NCBI GenBank assembly: GCA_051414805.1
Contig: CP166702.1
Coordinates: 2,790,001 to 2,854,000 of the forward strand
Source: Xenophilus sp003671765
GTDB lineage: Bacteria; Pseudomonadota; Gammaproteobacteria; Burkholderiales; Burkholderiaceae_C
Direction: 5' to 3'
Length of the DNA: 64,000 nt
Shown piece after piece: positions 45,900 through 53,933 of the stretch (its first letter is position 1; each line of letters begins with the position of its first letter). The notes below the pieces were generated by a model. The model ran no database searches. It worked only from the letters and a program-made list of their open reading frames with translations, and had not been told where the DNA came from. Position numbers and translations under genes: made by a program.

Positions 45900-46784
45900 A
45901 TGTCACACACCCCCAGTCTTCGCGCACTTCGTGTCGCTTCGCCAACCCCCTTGCAGGGGGCAACGCCAGCGGCCCGGCCAAGCCGGTTCCGCGGCGTTCC
46001 TGATCTTCGCATTCTGGCGTCGGCATTCGCCCACCGCCTCGTCCCCTGGCTCGTGCCCATCGGCCTCATCGTCGCCTGGCAGATCGCCTCGTCGCTGGGC
46101 TGGCTGTCCACCCGCGTGCTTCCCGCTCCGATCGACGTGGTCAAGGCCGCGTGGTCGCTCACGGTGTCGGGCGAGCTCTGGACGCACGTCAAGGTCAGCG
46201 CCGGCCGTGCGCTGCTGGGCCTGGCCATCGGCGGCGGTGCCGGGCTGGTGCTGGGGCTGCTCACCGGCTCGGTGAAGTTCTTCGAGACGCTGCTCGACTC
46301 CACCATCCAGATGGTGCGCAACATCCCGGCGCTGGCGCTCATCCCGCTGGTGATCCTGTGGTTCGGCATCGACGAGACGGCCAAGCTGTTCCTCATCAGC
46401 GTGTCGGTGTTCTTCCCGATCTACCTCAACACCTTCCACGGCATCCGCAACGTCGACCCGCAGCTCATCGAGATGGGCCGCACCTACGGGCTCACGCGCT
46501 GGCAGCTGTATCGCGACGTGATCCTGCCCGGCGCGCTGTCGTCCATCCTTGTGGGCCTGCGCTTCTCGCTGGGGCTGATGTGGGTGATCCTGATCGTGGC
46601 CGAGACCATTTCGGCGCAGGCCGGCATCGGCTACCTGACGATGAACGCCCGCGAGTTCCTGCAGACCGACGTGGTGCTGGTCGGCATCCTGCTCTATGCG
46701 CTGCTGGGCAAGCTGGCCGACGTGTTCGCACGGGCGCTGGAGCACTGGTGGCTGCGCTGGCATCCCGGCTACCAGGCGAAGTGA
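45900..46784 (+). CDS. ssuC: Sulfonate ABC transporter permease
   Basis: 294 aa. About six membrane helices, from LVPWLVPIGLIVAWQIASS onward; the EAA coupling loop is EMGRTYGLTRWQLYRDVILPGALSSI near residues 200-225. The first roughly 38 residues come partly from a hairpin-rich repeat-like sequence (45945-45998) and do not resemble other SsuC proteins. The start could have been moved into this insert, though no later ATG is available before the first helix. Confidence 0.92.
   Translation: MSHTPSLRALRVASPTPLQGATPAARPSRFRGVPDLRILASAFAHRLVPWLVPIGLIVAWQIASSLGWLSTRVLPAPIDVVKAAWSLTVSGELWTHVKVSAGRALLGLAIGGGAGLVLGLLTGSVKFFETLLDSTIQMVRNIPALALIPLVILWFGIDETAKLFLISVSVFFPIYLNTFHGIRNVDPQLIEMGRTYGLTRWQLYRDVILPGALSSILVGLRFSLGLMWVILIVAETISAQAGIGYLTMNAREFLQTDVVLVGILLYALLGKLADVFARALEHWWLRWHPGYQAK
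45945..45998 (+). repeat. Hairpin-rich repeat-like element inside the 5' end of ssuC
   Basis: CCCCC-TTGCA-GGGGG (45946-45960) followed by a larger stem AACGCC...GGCGTT (45962-45967 with 45993-45998) whose arms continue with GCGG and CCGC. This layout is typical of short extragenic repeat elements in GC-rich betaproteobacteria. Only one copy is seen in the window, so repeat status is inferred. Confidence 0.4.
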
Positions 46785-46794
46785 GGACGCAGCC

Positions 46795-48027
46795 ATGAAG
46801 AACATCCTTCGACCCACCCGCCGCGAGGCGCTCGGCATGGCCGCGGCGCTGGCCACCGGAGCCGCCTGGGGGCAGGGGGCCGCCGCTCAGACCGTGCGCA
46901 TCGGCTACCAGAAGTCCTCCACGCTCGTCGCGGTGCTCAAGATCCAGGGCACGCTCGAGAAACAGTTCGCGCCGCTGGGCGTCAAGCCGAGCTGGCACGA
47001 GTTCACCAGCGGTCTGCCGCTGCTCGAGGCGCTCAACCTCGACAACGTGGACGTCAGCGCCGACGTGGCCGACACCGTGCCGGTGTTCGCGCAGGCCGCG
47101 GGCGCCAAGCTCACCTTCGTCGCGCAGGAGGCGCCGTCGCCCACGGCGCAGGCGATCCTGGTCAAGGCCGACTCGCCGCTGAAGACGCTGGGCGACCTCA
47201 AGGGCCGCAAGATCGGATTCGCCAAGGCCGCGGGCGTGCACTACCTGCTGCTGGCGGCGCTGGAGAAGGCCGGCCTGTCGTTCAAGGACATCGAACCGGC
47301 GTACCTCACGCCCGCCGACGGCCGGGCCGCCTTCGAGCGCGGCGCCATCGACGCCTGGGTGGTGTGGGACCCTTTTCTTTCGGCCGCCGAACGCCAGTCG
47401 GGCGCCCGCGTGCTCGCCGACGGCACCGGGCTCGCGTCCTACCAGCGCTACTACCTGGCCAGCACCCGCTTCGCGCGCCTGCAGCCGCAGGTGCTGGGCG
47501 TGCTGTACGCCGAGCTCGAGAAGACCGGCCGCTGGGTCAAGCAGAACCCGCGCGACGCGGCCGCGCTGCTGGCGCCCTTCTGGGGCCTGGACGCCGCCAT
47601 CGTCGAGCAGGCCAACGCCCGCCGCAGCTATGCCGTGCGCCCCGCCACCCGCGAGGTGATCGGCGAGCAGCAGCGCATCGCCGATGCCTTCTTCGCCGAG
47701 AAGCTGCTGCGCAGGAGCCTGTTCAGTGTCTCCAAGGGGTCGCGTTGGGGCGCAATCGGGATGCGCGTGGTGCCCGGTCGCGCCGCATGGGCTCATGCCC
47801 ATGCAAGCGGACGGGTGCCGCGCGTGCCCGATTTCGCCCCAACCCGAAGGGCAGCCGCCTTGCCGGGCGTCCTGCGGCGTTGCAGCGCTTGCTCGCAGAT
47901 TACTGCGAGCGGCGCACTGCGCCTTGCACGCCACCCGGCAAGGTGGCTGCGCGACCCCTTGGAGACACTGAACAGGCTCCAGGCGGTGGACGCGCTCGAC
48001 ATCGACCTGTTCAAGCCGCCGGCCTGA
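46795..48027 (+). CDS. ssuA: Sulfonate/aliphatic-sulfur ABC substrate-binding protein, third copy, with a C-terminal insertion
   Basis: 410 aa as encoded. A Tat-like start (TRREALGMAAALATGAAWG) and the SsuA body VRIGYQKSSTLVAVLKIQG, then DAWVVWDPFLSAAERQ, reach to about residue 306. Residues about 307-395 come from an inserted 267-bp element, after which 15 host residues (QAVDALDIDLFKPPA) and the stop follow in frame. Without the insert the protein would be 321 aa, the same as the second SsuA. The tail is peripheral in this fold, so binding may survive. Divergent pocket sequence (DNVDVSADVADTVPVF) suggests another ligand. Confidence 0.88.
   Translation: MKNILRPTRREALGMAAALATGAAWGQGAAAQTVRIGYQKSSTLVAVLKIQGTLEKQFAPLGVKPSWHEFTSGLPLLEALNLDNVDVSADVADTVPVFAQAAGAKLTFVAQEAPSPTAQAILVKADSPLKTLGDLKGRKIGFAKAAGVHYLLLAALEKAGLSFKDIEPAYLTPADGRAAFERGAIDAWVVWDPFLSAAERQSGARVLADGTGLASYQRYYLASTRFARLQPQVLGVLYAELEKTGRWVKQNPRDAAALLAPFWGLDAAIVEQANARRSYAVRPATREVIGEQQRIADAFFAEKLLRRSLFSVSKGSRWGAIGMRVVPGRAAWAHAHASGRVPRVPDFAPTRRAAALPGVLRRCSACSQITASGALRLARHPARWLRDPLETLNRLQAVDALDIDLFKPPA
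47714..47980. mobile_element. MITE-like element with perfect 31-bp inverted repeats, inserted in ssuA
   Basis: Left arm 47714-47744 and right arm 47950-47980 are exact reverse complements (outer end GGAGCCTGTTCAGTG). The 205-bp interior encodes no transposase and contains further nested pairs: GTTGGGGCGCAATCGGG with a near-match at about 47834-47850, CCTTGCCGGG with CCCGGCAAGG, and CTCGCAG-atta-CTGCGAG. Total length 267 bp is a multiple of three and has no stop in the ssuA frame. No clear target duplication is seen. Non-autonomous transposed element is the best explanation. Confidence 0.75.
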
Positions 48028-48122
48028 TCGCCATGAAACCCGCCACCCGCCACCTGCGTGCCTTGTCGCTCTTCACCGAGTACGGCGCCTGGGAGGCGGC
48101 GGCCACCTGGAGTCCCGAACCC

Positions 48123-48971
48123 ATGAGCGCTGTCATCGACACCCCTGCCGTCCCCGACGCGAGCGCCTTGCCGATCGCCGGCGGCGTGAAGCTGGAGGCC
48201 CGCCACCTCGTCAAGCGCTACGGCGAACGCGAGGTGCTGCGCGACACGCAGCTGGCCATCGCGCCCGGCGAATTCATCGCCATCGTCGGCCGCAGCGGCT
48301 GCGGCAAGAGCACGCTGCTGCGCCTGATTGCGGGGCTGGAAGCGGCCAGCGGCGGCCAGCTCGTCACCGACGGCAAGCCCGTGGATGGCCTGCACGACGA
48401 CACGCGCATCATGTTCCAGGAGGCGCGCCTGCTGCCCTGGAAGCGCGTGCTCGACAACGTCACGCTGGGGCTGCCGGCCGAGGCGCGAGGGCGCGGGCGC
48501 AAGGTCCTGGCGCAGGTCGGCCTGGCCGATCGCGAGAACGAATGGCCGGCGCGCCTGTCGGGCGGCCAGCGCCAGCGCGTGGCCCTGGCCCGTGCGCTCG
48601 TGCATCACCCGCGGCTGCTGCTGCTCGACGAGCCGCTGGGCGCACTCGACGCGCTCACCCGCATCGAGATGCACCGCCTCATCGAGGGCCTGTGGCAGCA
48701 GCACCGCTTCACCGCGTTGCTGGTCACGCACGACGTGCAGGAAGCCGTCGCTCTGGCCGACCGCGTGATCCTGATCGAGGACGGCCGCATCGCGCTGGAC
48801 GAGCGCATCGCGCTGGCGCGCCCGCGCTCGCAGGGCGACGCGGCCTTTGCGGCGATCGAGAAACGCATCCTCGACCGGGTGTTGCAGAAGCCCGCGGCCG
48901 ACAAGGCCGAACCCGCCAACGATGCCCACTGGCCCGACTCGCCCGCGCACACGCTGCGCTGGGCCGTGTGA
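48123..48971 (+). CDS. ssuB: Sulfonate ABC transporter ATP-binding protein
   Basis: 282 aa from ATG 48123; ATG 48033 would add 30 residues and also lies in frame. Walker A GRSGCGKSTLLRLIAG, Q-loop FQEARLLPWK, signature LSGGQRQRVALARAL, Walker B LLLLDEPLGALD and H-loop VTHDVQEAV are intact. It energises SsuC. The usual SsuB N-terminus favours the later start, but neither has a strong ribosome site. Downstream metY begins 34 bp after the stop. Confidence 0.92.
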   Translation: MSAVIDTPAVPDASALPIAGGVKLEARHLVKRYGEREVLRDTQLAIAPGEFIAIVGRSGCGKSTLLRLIAGLEAASGGQLVTDGKPVDGLHDDTRIMFQEARLLPWKRVLDNVTLGLPAEARGRGRKVLAQVGLADRENEWPARLSGGQRQRVALARALVHHPRLLLLDEPLGALDALTRIEMHRLIEGLWQQHRFTALLVTHDVQEAVALADRVILIEDGRIALDERIALARPRSQGDAAFAAIEKRILDRVLQKPAADKAEPANDAHWPDSPAHTLRWAV

Positions 48972-49005
48972 GCGTGTTGTTGCCCAACCCCTGAAAGGAA
49001 GTCGC

Positions 49006-50295
49006 ATGTCCAAGGACTGGAAATTCGAGACCCTGTCGGTGCACGCCGGCTACAGCCCCGATCCGACCACGCGCGCCGTGGCGCCGCCCATCTACCAGAC
49101 GGTGGCCTATGCCTTCGACTCGGCGCAGCATGGCGCCGACCTGTTCGACCTCAAGGTGCCGGGCAACATCTACACCCGCATCAACAACCCGACGCAGGAC
49201 GTGCTGGAACAGCGCGTCGCGGCGCTGGAAGGCGGCATCGCCGCGCTGGCGCTGGCCTCCGGCCAGGCGGCCGTGACCTACGCCATCCAGACCATTGCCG
49301 AAGCGGGGGACAACATCGTCAGCAGCACGGCGCTCTACGGCGGCACCTACAACCTGTTCGCCCACACGCTGCCGCAGTTCGGCATCACCACGCGCTTCGC
49401 CGACCATCGCGATCCGGCCAGCTTCGAGCCGCTGATCGACGCGAAGACCAAGGCCATCTTCGTCGAGTCGCTGGGCAACCCGGCCGGCAACATCACCGAC
49501 ATCGCCGCGGTGGCCGCCATCGCGCACAAGCACGGCGTGCCGCTGATCGTCGACAACACGGTGCCCTCGCCCTACCTCAGCCGGCCCATCGAGCACGGCG
49601 CCGACATCGTGGTGCACTCGCTCACCAAGTACCTCGGCGGCCACGGCACCAGCATCGGCGGTGCGATCGTCGATTCCGGCAGGTTCCCCTGGGCGCAGCA
49701 CAAGGAACGCTTCAAGCGCCTGAACGAGCCCGACGTGAGCTACCACGGCGTGGTCTACACCGAGGCGCTGGGACCGGCCGCCTACATCGGCCGGGCGCGC
49801 GTCGTGCCGCTGCGCAACACCGGGGCCGCCATCTCGCCCTTCAATGCCTTCCAGATCCTGCAGGGCATCGAGACGCTGGCGCTGCGCGTGGACCGCATCA
49901 GCGACAACGCGCTGGCCGTGGCGCGCCACCTCCAGCAGCACCCGGCCGTGAAGTGGGTCAACTACGCCGCACTGGAAGACCACCCGGACCATGCCCTGGC
50001 GCAGAAGTACCTGCGCGGCAAGGCCAGCGGCGTGCTCACCTTCGGCATCGGCAGCGGCCGCGCGGGCGGCGCGCAGTTCCTCGATGCGCTGAAGCTCTTC
50101 ACGCGGCTGGTGAACATCGGCGACGTCCGCTCGCTGGCCACGCACCCGGCGTCGACCACGCACCGCCAGCTTTCGCCGGAAGAGCTCGCCAAGGCGGGCG
50201 TCACGGAAGACACGGTGCGACTGTCGGTCGGCATCGAGCACATCGACGACCTGATCGCGGACCTCGACCAGGCGTTGAAGGCGGCGTCCGCGTGA
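49006..50295 (+). CDS. metY: O-acetylhomoserine sulfhydrylase (aminocarboxypropyltransferase)
   Basis: 429 aa, Cys/Met-metabolism PLP enzyme. It begins WKFETLSVHAGYSPDPTTRAVAPPIYQT; the PLP lysine is Lys208 in HSLTKYLGGHG; the C-terminal THPASTTHRQLSPEE is typical of MetY. It makes homocysteine from O-acetylhomoserine and sulfide, so sulfur freed by the Ssu system can enter methionine synthesis. AAAGGAAG precedes ATG 49006. The homocysteine product is the substrate of MesD encoded at 21600. Confidence 0.93.
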   Translation: MSKDWKFETLSVHAGYSPDPTTRAVAPPIYQTVAYAFDSAQHGADLFDLKVPGNIYTRINNPTQDVLEQRVAALEGGIAALALASGQAAVTYAIQTIAEAGDNIVSSTALYGGTYNLFAHTLPQFGITTRFADHRDPASFEPLIDAKTKAIFVESLGNPAGNITDIAAVAAIAHKHGVPLIVDNTVPSPYLSRPIEHGADIVVHSLTKYLGGHGTSIGGAIVDSGRFPWAQHKERFKRLNEPDVSYHGVVYTEALGPAAYIGRARVVPLRNTGAAISPFNAFQILQGIETLALRVDRISDNALAVARHLQQHPAVKWVNYAALEDHPDHALAQKYLRGKASGVLTFGIGSGRAGGAQFLDALKLFTRLVNIGDVRSLATHPASTTHRQLSPEELAKAGVTEDTVRLSVGIEHIDDLIADLDQALKAASA

Positions 50296-50346
50296 GCACG
50301 CGGCATACGAATTCCTAGCAAACCACTCACCCAACAAGGAACCATC

Positions 50347-50562
50347 ATGACCATCCAGGCCATCAACGTGCGCAACCAGTTCAAGGGCAAGGTCCGCGAG
50401 ATCATCCGCGGCGACGTCGTCTCCGAAGTCGACGTCGAGACGCCCTGGGGCATCGTCACCTCCGTCATCACCACGCGCTCGGTGGACGAGCTGCAACTGA
50501 AGATCGGCTCCGACGTCGTCGCGCTGGTCAAGTCGACCGAAGTGTCGATCGCCAAGCTGTGA
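50347..50562 (+). CDS. TOBE-domain molybdopterin/oxyanion-binding protein (molbindin-like)
   Basis: 71 aa, a single TOBE/Mop domain: AINVRNQFKGKVREIIRGDVVSEVDVETPWG at the front (two halves) and LKIGSDVVALVKSTEVSIAKL at the end. Such proteins bind molybdate or related oxyanions and form oligomers. AACAAGGAACC is the ribosome site. It sits 51 bp after metY and may store or sense an oxyanion linked to sulfur metabolism (inference). Confidence 0.88.
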   Translation: MTIQAINVRNQFKGKVREIIRGDVVSEVDVETPWGIVTSVITTRSVDELQLKIGSDVVALVKSTEVSIAKL

Positions 50563-50596
50563 GGCGCGGGGGAGGGCGCGGGCGATACTGCGCCCG

Positions 50597-51490
50597 ATGC
50601 CTTCTCCCGCGGGCCGCACGCCGGCCGCCTTCGTTCCCTTTCTTGCCGTGCTGGGCGCCGTCACGGCGCTGGGCCTGGGCACCTCCTGGGCCAAGCACGC
50701 CCTGTTCCCGGCCATCGGCGCCCAGGGCACGACAGCCCTGCGCGTGGGCTTCTCGGCGCTGTTGCTGCTGCTGATCTGGCGGCCCTGGCGCCGACCGCTG
50801 CGGCCCGGCGACGCACGCGCCGTCGTGCTCTACGGCGCCACGCTCGGGCTCATGAACCTGAGCTTCTACATGGCGCTGCGCACCATCCCCTTCGGGCTGG
50901 CGGTGGCCATCGAATTCGCGGGGCCGCTGACGGTGGCGGTGCTGTCCTCGCGCCGCACGGTCGACTTCGTCTGGGTGGCGCTGGCCGCCTCGGGCCTGGC
51001 CTTGCTGCTGCCTCTGGGCATCGGTGACAGCCGGCTCGATCCTGTCGGCGTGCTGTGGGCACTCGCGGCCGCGACCCTTTGGGGCCTGTACATCGTTTTC
51101 GGCAAGCGGCTGGGCCATCTGCATGCCGGCCACTCGGTGGCGCTGGGCCTGAGCGTGGCGGCATTGGTCGTGCTGCCGGTCGGCGTGTGGCACGCCGGCG
51201 CTGCGTTGCTGGCGCCTAGCGTGCTGGCCGTGGGCCTGTGCGTCGCCGTCATCTCCAGTGCGATCCCGATCTCGCTCGAGATGGTGGCGCTCAAGCGCCT
51301 GCCCAAGGAGGCCTTCGGCATCATGATCAGCATGGAACCCGCCGTCGCCGCGCTGCTCGCGCTGGGTCTTCTGGGCGAGCGGCTGAGCGTCACCCAGTCG
51401 CTGGCCATCGCGCTGGTCATGGGGGCGTCGGTGGGTTGTGCCATCACGGCGCGTGCCCGGCCCGCGGCGGTAGAAGGCCTGACGACCTGA
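50597..51490 (+). CDS. EamA/DMT-family transporter, RhtA-like
   Basis: 297 aa with about ten hydrophobic segments in two EamA repeats. The first repeat has GTTALRVGFSALLLLLIWRPW and GLMNLSFYMALRTIPFGLAVAIEF; the second ends PISLEMVALKRLPKEAFGIM, SMEPAVAALLALGLLGE. This closely matches the RhtA group of amino-acid (threonine, homoserine) exporters. Located 34 bp after the TOBE gene; homoserine or methionine-precursor export is possible but unproven. Confidence 0.88.
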   Translation: MPSPAGRTPAAFVPFLAVLGAVTALGLGTSWAKHALFPAIGAQGTTALRVGFSALLLLLIWRPWRRPLRPGDARAVVLYGATLGLMNLSFYMALRTIPFGLAVAIEFAGPLTVAVLSSRRTVDFVWVALAASGLALLLPLGIGDSRLDPVGVLWALAAATLWGLYIVFGKRLGHLHAGHSVALGLSVAALVVLPVGVWHAGAALLAPSVLAVGLCVAVISSAIPISLEMVALKRLPKEAFGIMISMEPAVAALLALGLLGERLSVTQSLAIALVMGASVGCAITARARPAAVEGLTT

Positions 51491-51567
51491 GCGTGGGCGC
51501 GAGGCGCCCGTGTCGCGCCACTGACTGAAGAATGCGCCTCGCGTGTGCACGAGCGGCGCCACCCGAC

Positions 51568-52296
51568 TCACGCAACCATGCCGCCATCGACATGCAGATC
51601 GGCGCCGCCGACATAGCTGCTGTCGTCGCTCGCGAGGAACAGGGCGGCGTTCGCGATCTCGTCCGGCTGTCCGAGTCGCCTGAACGGAATCCGGTCGGTC
51701 AAGGTCTTGCGCAGGTCGTCGCTGACGCCGTCGAACATCGGCGTGTCGGTCGGTCCCGGGCTGAGCGTGTTCACGCGGATGCCCCGGCCGGCCAGCTCGT
51801 GGGTCCAGGTCCGGGCATACGAGCGCACCGCGGCCTTGGAGGCCGAGTAGGTGGCGTACCCGGGGTTGGCGATGGTCCCGGCGATCGAGCCGACCAGCAC
51901 GATCGATCCGCCCTCCGTCATGAGCCGCGTGGCACGCTGGACGGTCAGGACCATCGCACGCACGTTCAGGTCGAAGGCGCGGTCGATGTGCGCCTCGGTG
52001 GTCTCGTCGAGGGTGGCGTGTTCGGCGACGCCGGACGAGGTGACCAGCACGTCGAGCCGGCCGGCGCGCTGGGCCAGGGTGCTGAACAGCCGGTCGAGGT
52101 CGGCGGTGGTGGTGATGTCGGCCTGGACCGCTTCGGCCCCGTGGCCGATCTGGGAGAGCGCCTGGTCCAGCTGCATCTGCCTGCGGCCGGCGATGAAGAC
52201 CTTGGCGCCTTCGGCGGCGAAGCGCCGGGCGATAGCCAGGCCGATGCCGCTGCTGCCGCCGGTGACGAGCGCGGTCTTTCCACGAAGTTTCGACAT
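51568..52296 (-). CDS. Short-chain dehydrogenase/reductase (SDR)
   Basis: 242 aa classical SDR. Cofactor loop TGGSSGIGLAIARRFAAEGA (13-32), the nucleotide-specificity site AGRRQ (Arg, so NADP(H) likely), NVRAM, catalytic Ser in GSIAGT and YSASK (Tyr, Lys). Substrate unknown. Divergent from an HxlR regulator; a perfect 14-bp inverted repeat lies between them. A longer frame to 52332 exists, but GGAACAG before ATG 52296 supports the chosen start. Confidence 0.9.
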   Translation of the reverse strand: MSKLRGKTALVTGGSSGIGLAIARRFAAEGAKVFIAGRRQMQLDQALSQIGHGAEAVQADITTTADLDRLFSTLAQRAGRLDVLVTSSGVAEHATLDETTEAHIDRAFDLNVRAMVLTVQRATRLMTEGGSIVLVGSIAGTIANPGYATYSASKAAVRSYARTWTHELAGRGIRVNTLSPGPTDTPMFDGVSDDLRKTLTDRIPFRRLGQPDEIANAALFLASDDSSYVGGADLHVDGGMVA

Positions 52297-52338
52297 GGGA
52301 ACTGTTCCTGCATGAGTGGGTCGGCCCCGCATGATGCA

Positions 52339-52390
52339 TTTCGTATATCTAGTGTCAATTACGCACCTGATCTATGCTAGATATACGAAA
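52339..52390. promoter_or_regulatory. Inverted-repeat operator between SDR and hxlR-type genes
   Basis: TTTCGTATATCTAG (52339-52352) and its exact complement CTAGATATACGAAA (52377-52390), centre to centre 38 bp. Each arm is probably one dimer site of the HxlR regulator. The right arm ends 10 bp before the regulator ATG at 52401 and the left arm is 42 bp from the SDR start, so both genes can be repressed together. Confidence 0.7.
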
Positions 52391-52400
52391 GGAAAGCGTC

Positions 52401-52763
52401 ATGCCTCAAGACGTCGCGGCCGTGCTCGCTGAAATCAACAGCACGAAGCCGGTGCTCGAACAGATCGCCAGCAAGTGGTCGGTTCTGGTGCTGGCCGTTC
52501 TTTGCGAGCAGCCATCGCGCTTCAACGCGATCAAGCGCCGCCTCGATCCGATCACCCACAAGGCGCTGACCGAAGCATTGCGCCGCCTGGAGAGAAACGG
52601 CCTGGTCGACCGAAAGGTGCTCGCCACCTCGCCCGTGGCCGTGGAATATTCGATCACCCCGCTGGGGCGCACGCTGCAGCAGCCCTTCGAAAGCCTGATC
52701 CGCTGGGCCCAGCAGCACGGCGGTGAACTGACGGCTGCGCAGTCGGCGCGTGAGCGTCAGTAA
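52401..52763 (+). CDS. HxlR-family transcriptional regulator
   Basis: 120 aa winged helix-turn-helix: SKWSVLVLAVLCEQPSRFNAIKRR, then LDPITHKALTEALRRLERNGLVDRKV, then VEYSITPLGRTL. HxlR proteins answer reactive electrophiles or aldehydes and often control an adjacent oxidoreductase, here the divergent SDR. No cysteine is obvious in the helix-turn-helix apart from LCEQ. AAAGGAAAG before 52401 fits better than ATG 52374, which lies inside the operator. Confidence 0.9.
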   Translation: MPQDVAAVLAEINSTKPVLEQIASKWSVLVLAVLCEQPSRFNAIKRRLDPITHKALTEALRRLERNGLVDRKVLATSPVAVEYSITPLGRTLQQPFESLIRWAQQHGGELTAAQSARERQ

Positions 52764-52891
52764 GACCGCGACCTGGTCCGGCCCGGCCTGAACGGATCAA
52801 AGCTTCTTTGGCGCGCGATGGCTCGCCGCGGTCTGCGAGGGGGATGGTGTCAGCCGATCCGTACCCGGGCCATCGACGCCCCCCGCGCCAG

Positions 52892-53524
52892 TCATGAACT
52901 CGGGCCGGCGTCCCGCATCGCGCGCGCCGTCGCTGTGTCGCCGCGAGCATCTAGCGTGCCGGCTGCCCCCAGCCGGTCGCGTTCGTCGCGGTTCTGGCTC
53001 AGCTTGACCTTGCCTTCGAGCGAGGTGAGCTCGACGCGGATCGCGACGATGTGCCGCAGCAGTTCGTCGACGAACTCGGGCGCGGAGTCGCCCATCTTCC
53101 AGGGCTGCGGCTCCTGGGCTTCATGGCGCCGCGTCAACCGGGCCACGATGCGGCGCACCGAGCGCTCGTCCTCGTCGATGACGAGCGTGCCGTGGGCGTG
53201 CACCACCTCGTAGTTCCAGGTCGGCACCAGGCGGTGCGTCTCGTGCTTGCTCGGGTACCAGCTCGGCGAAATGTAGGCCTGCGCACCGCGGAAGACGACC
53301 ATGACGGGCGTGCCGGTGGGGCAGCGCTGCCACAGCGGGTTCGCGCGCGCGACGTGGGCGTGCAGGGTGCCGTGCGGACCTTCGCCGGGCTCGTACTCGA
53401 AGGGGATGTGGTCGGCGTCGAAGCGGCCGTCGTGCGAATGGACCAGCATGCCCAGCGGATGCTCGCGCATGATGCGCGCCAGGGCGTCAGGCCGGGTTTC
53501 TGCGAAATGGGCGGGGATGTACAT
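52892..53524 (-). CDS. FMN-binding split-barrel protein, PaiB family
   Basis: 210 aa. MYIPAHFAETRPDALARIMREHPLGMLV, HIPFEYEP, GTLHAHVARANPLW, and the diagnostic YISPSWYPSKHETHRLVPTWNYEVVHAHG (in parts) match the PaiB group, named for negative regulation of sporulation and degradative enzymes in Bacillus. The flavin-like fold lacks a DNA-binding helix-turn-helix, so the role here is open. Start at ATG 53524 gives the exact family N-terminus. Confidence 0.88.
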   Translation of the reverse strand: MYIPAHFAETRPDALARIMREHPLGMLVHSHDGRFDADHIPFEYEPGEGPHGTLHAHVARANPLWQRCPTGTPVMVVFRGAQAYISPSWYPSKHETHRLVPTWNYEVVHAHGTLVIDEDERSVRRIVARLTRRHEAQEPQPWKMGDSAPEFVDELLRHIVAIRVELTSLEGKVKLSQNRDERDRLGAAGTLDARGDTATARAMRDAGPSS

Positions 53525-53933
53525 CGGGGGAACGGCGGTGGGTGGGGCCCGACAGTGTGCGCGAATTCCTGCGCCGCCGATGCGCCTGAGCGCCGGCGTC
53601 GTACGGAACGGGTGACGCGTTTGATGTCGCACTTCCTACAGGCGGCGCGCCGCATGGCCGTAGATTGATTCTGCGGTCGACGAGACGTCCCGGGCTCCAG
53701 CGATGCGACGAGCGACACCGGATTCCGTGCATCGTGAAGGGGATGCCCGCCACGAAGCCAGCAAACCGATGCACGCACGGCAGCGCGCCGGGGATGATCG
53801 ACAGCCGTGAGAGGGCGCCCCCGAAGGGCGCCCTTTCTTTTGGCGCGGCGCACCGGGAGGCGGGCGATCGCCTACAGGCCGGGGTGCTGCCGGCCGACCG
53901 GCGAGTGCGCTGTCGGGCCGCACCATCGGCGCA
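53525..53933. other. Intergenic region with orphan terminator
   Basis: 409 bp without a credible protein gene. It contains a strong intrinsic terminator (53812-53841) facing right. A plus-strand transcript from about 53630-53665 (TTGATG and TAGATT boxes are weak) would end there and encode no clear protein. Confidence 0.5.
53812..53841 (+). terminator. Rho-independent terminator
   Basis: AGGGCGCCC-CCGAA-GGGCGCCCT, a perfect 9-bp GC stem and 5-nt loop, then TTCTTTT. It is oriented to the right, but the nearest plus-strand gene upstream is hxlR, more than 1 kb away, while the PaiB gene in between points left. Confidence 0.75.
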
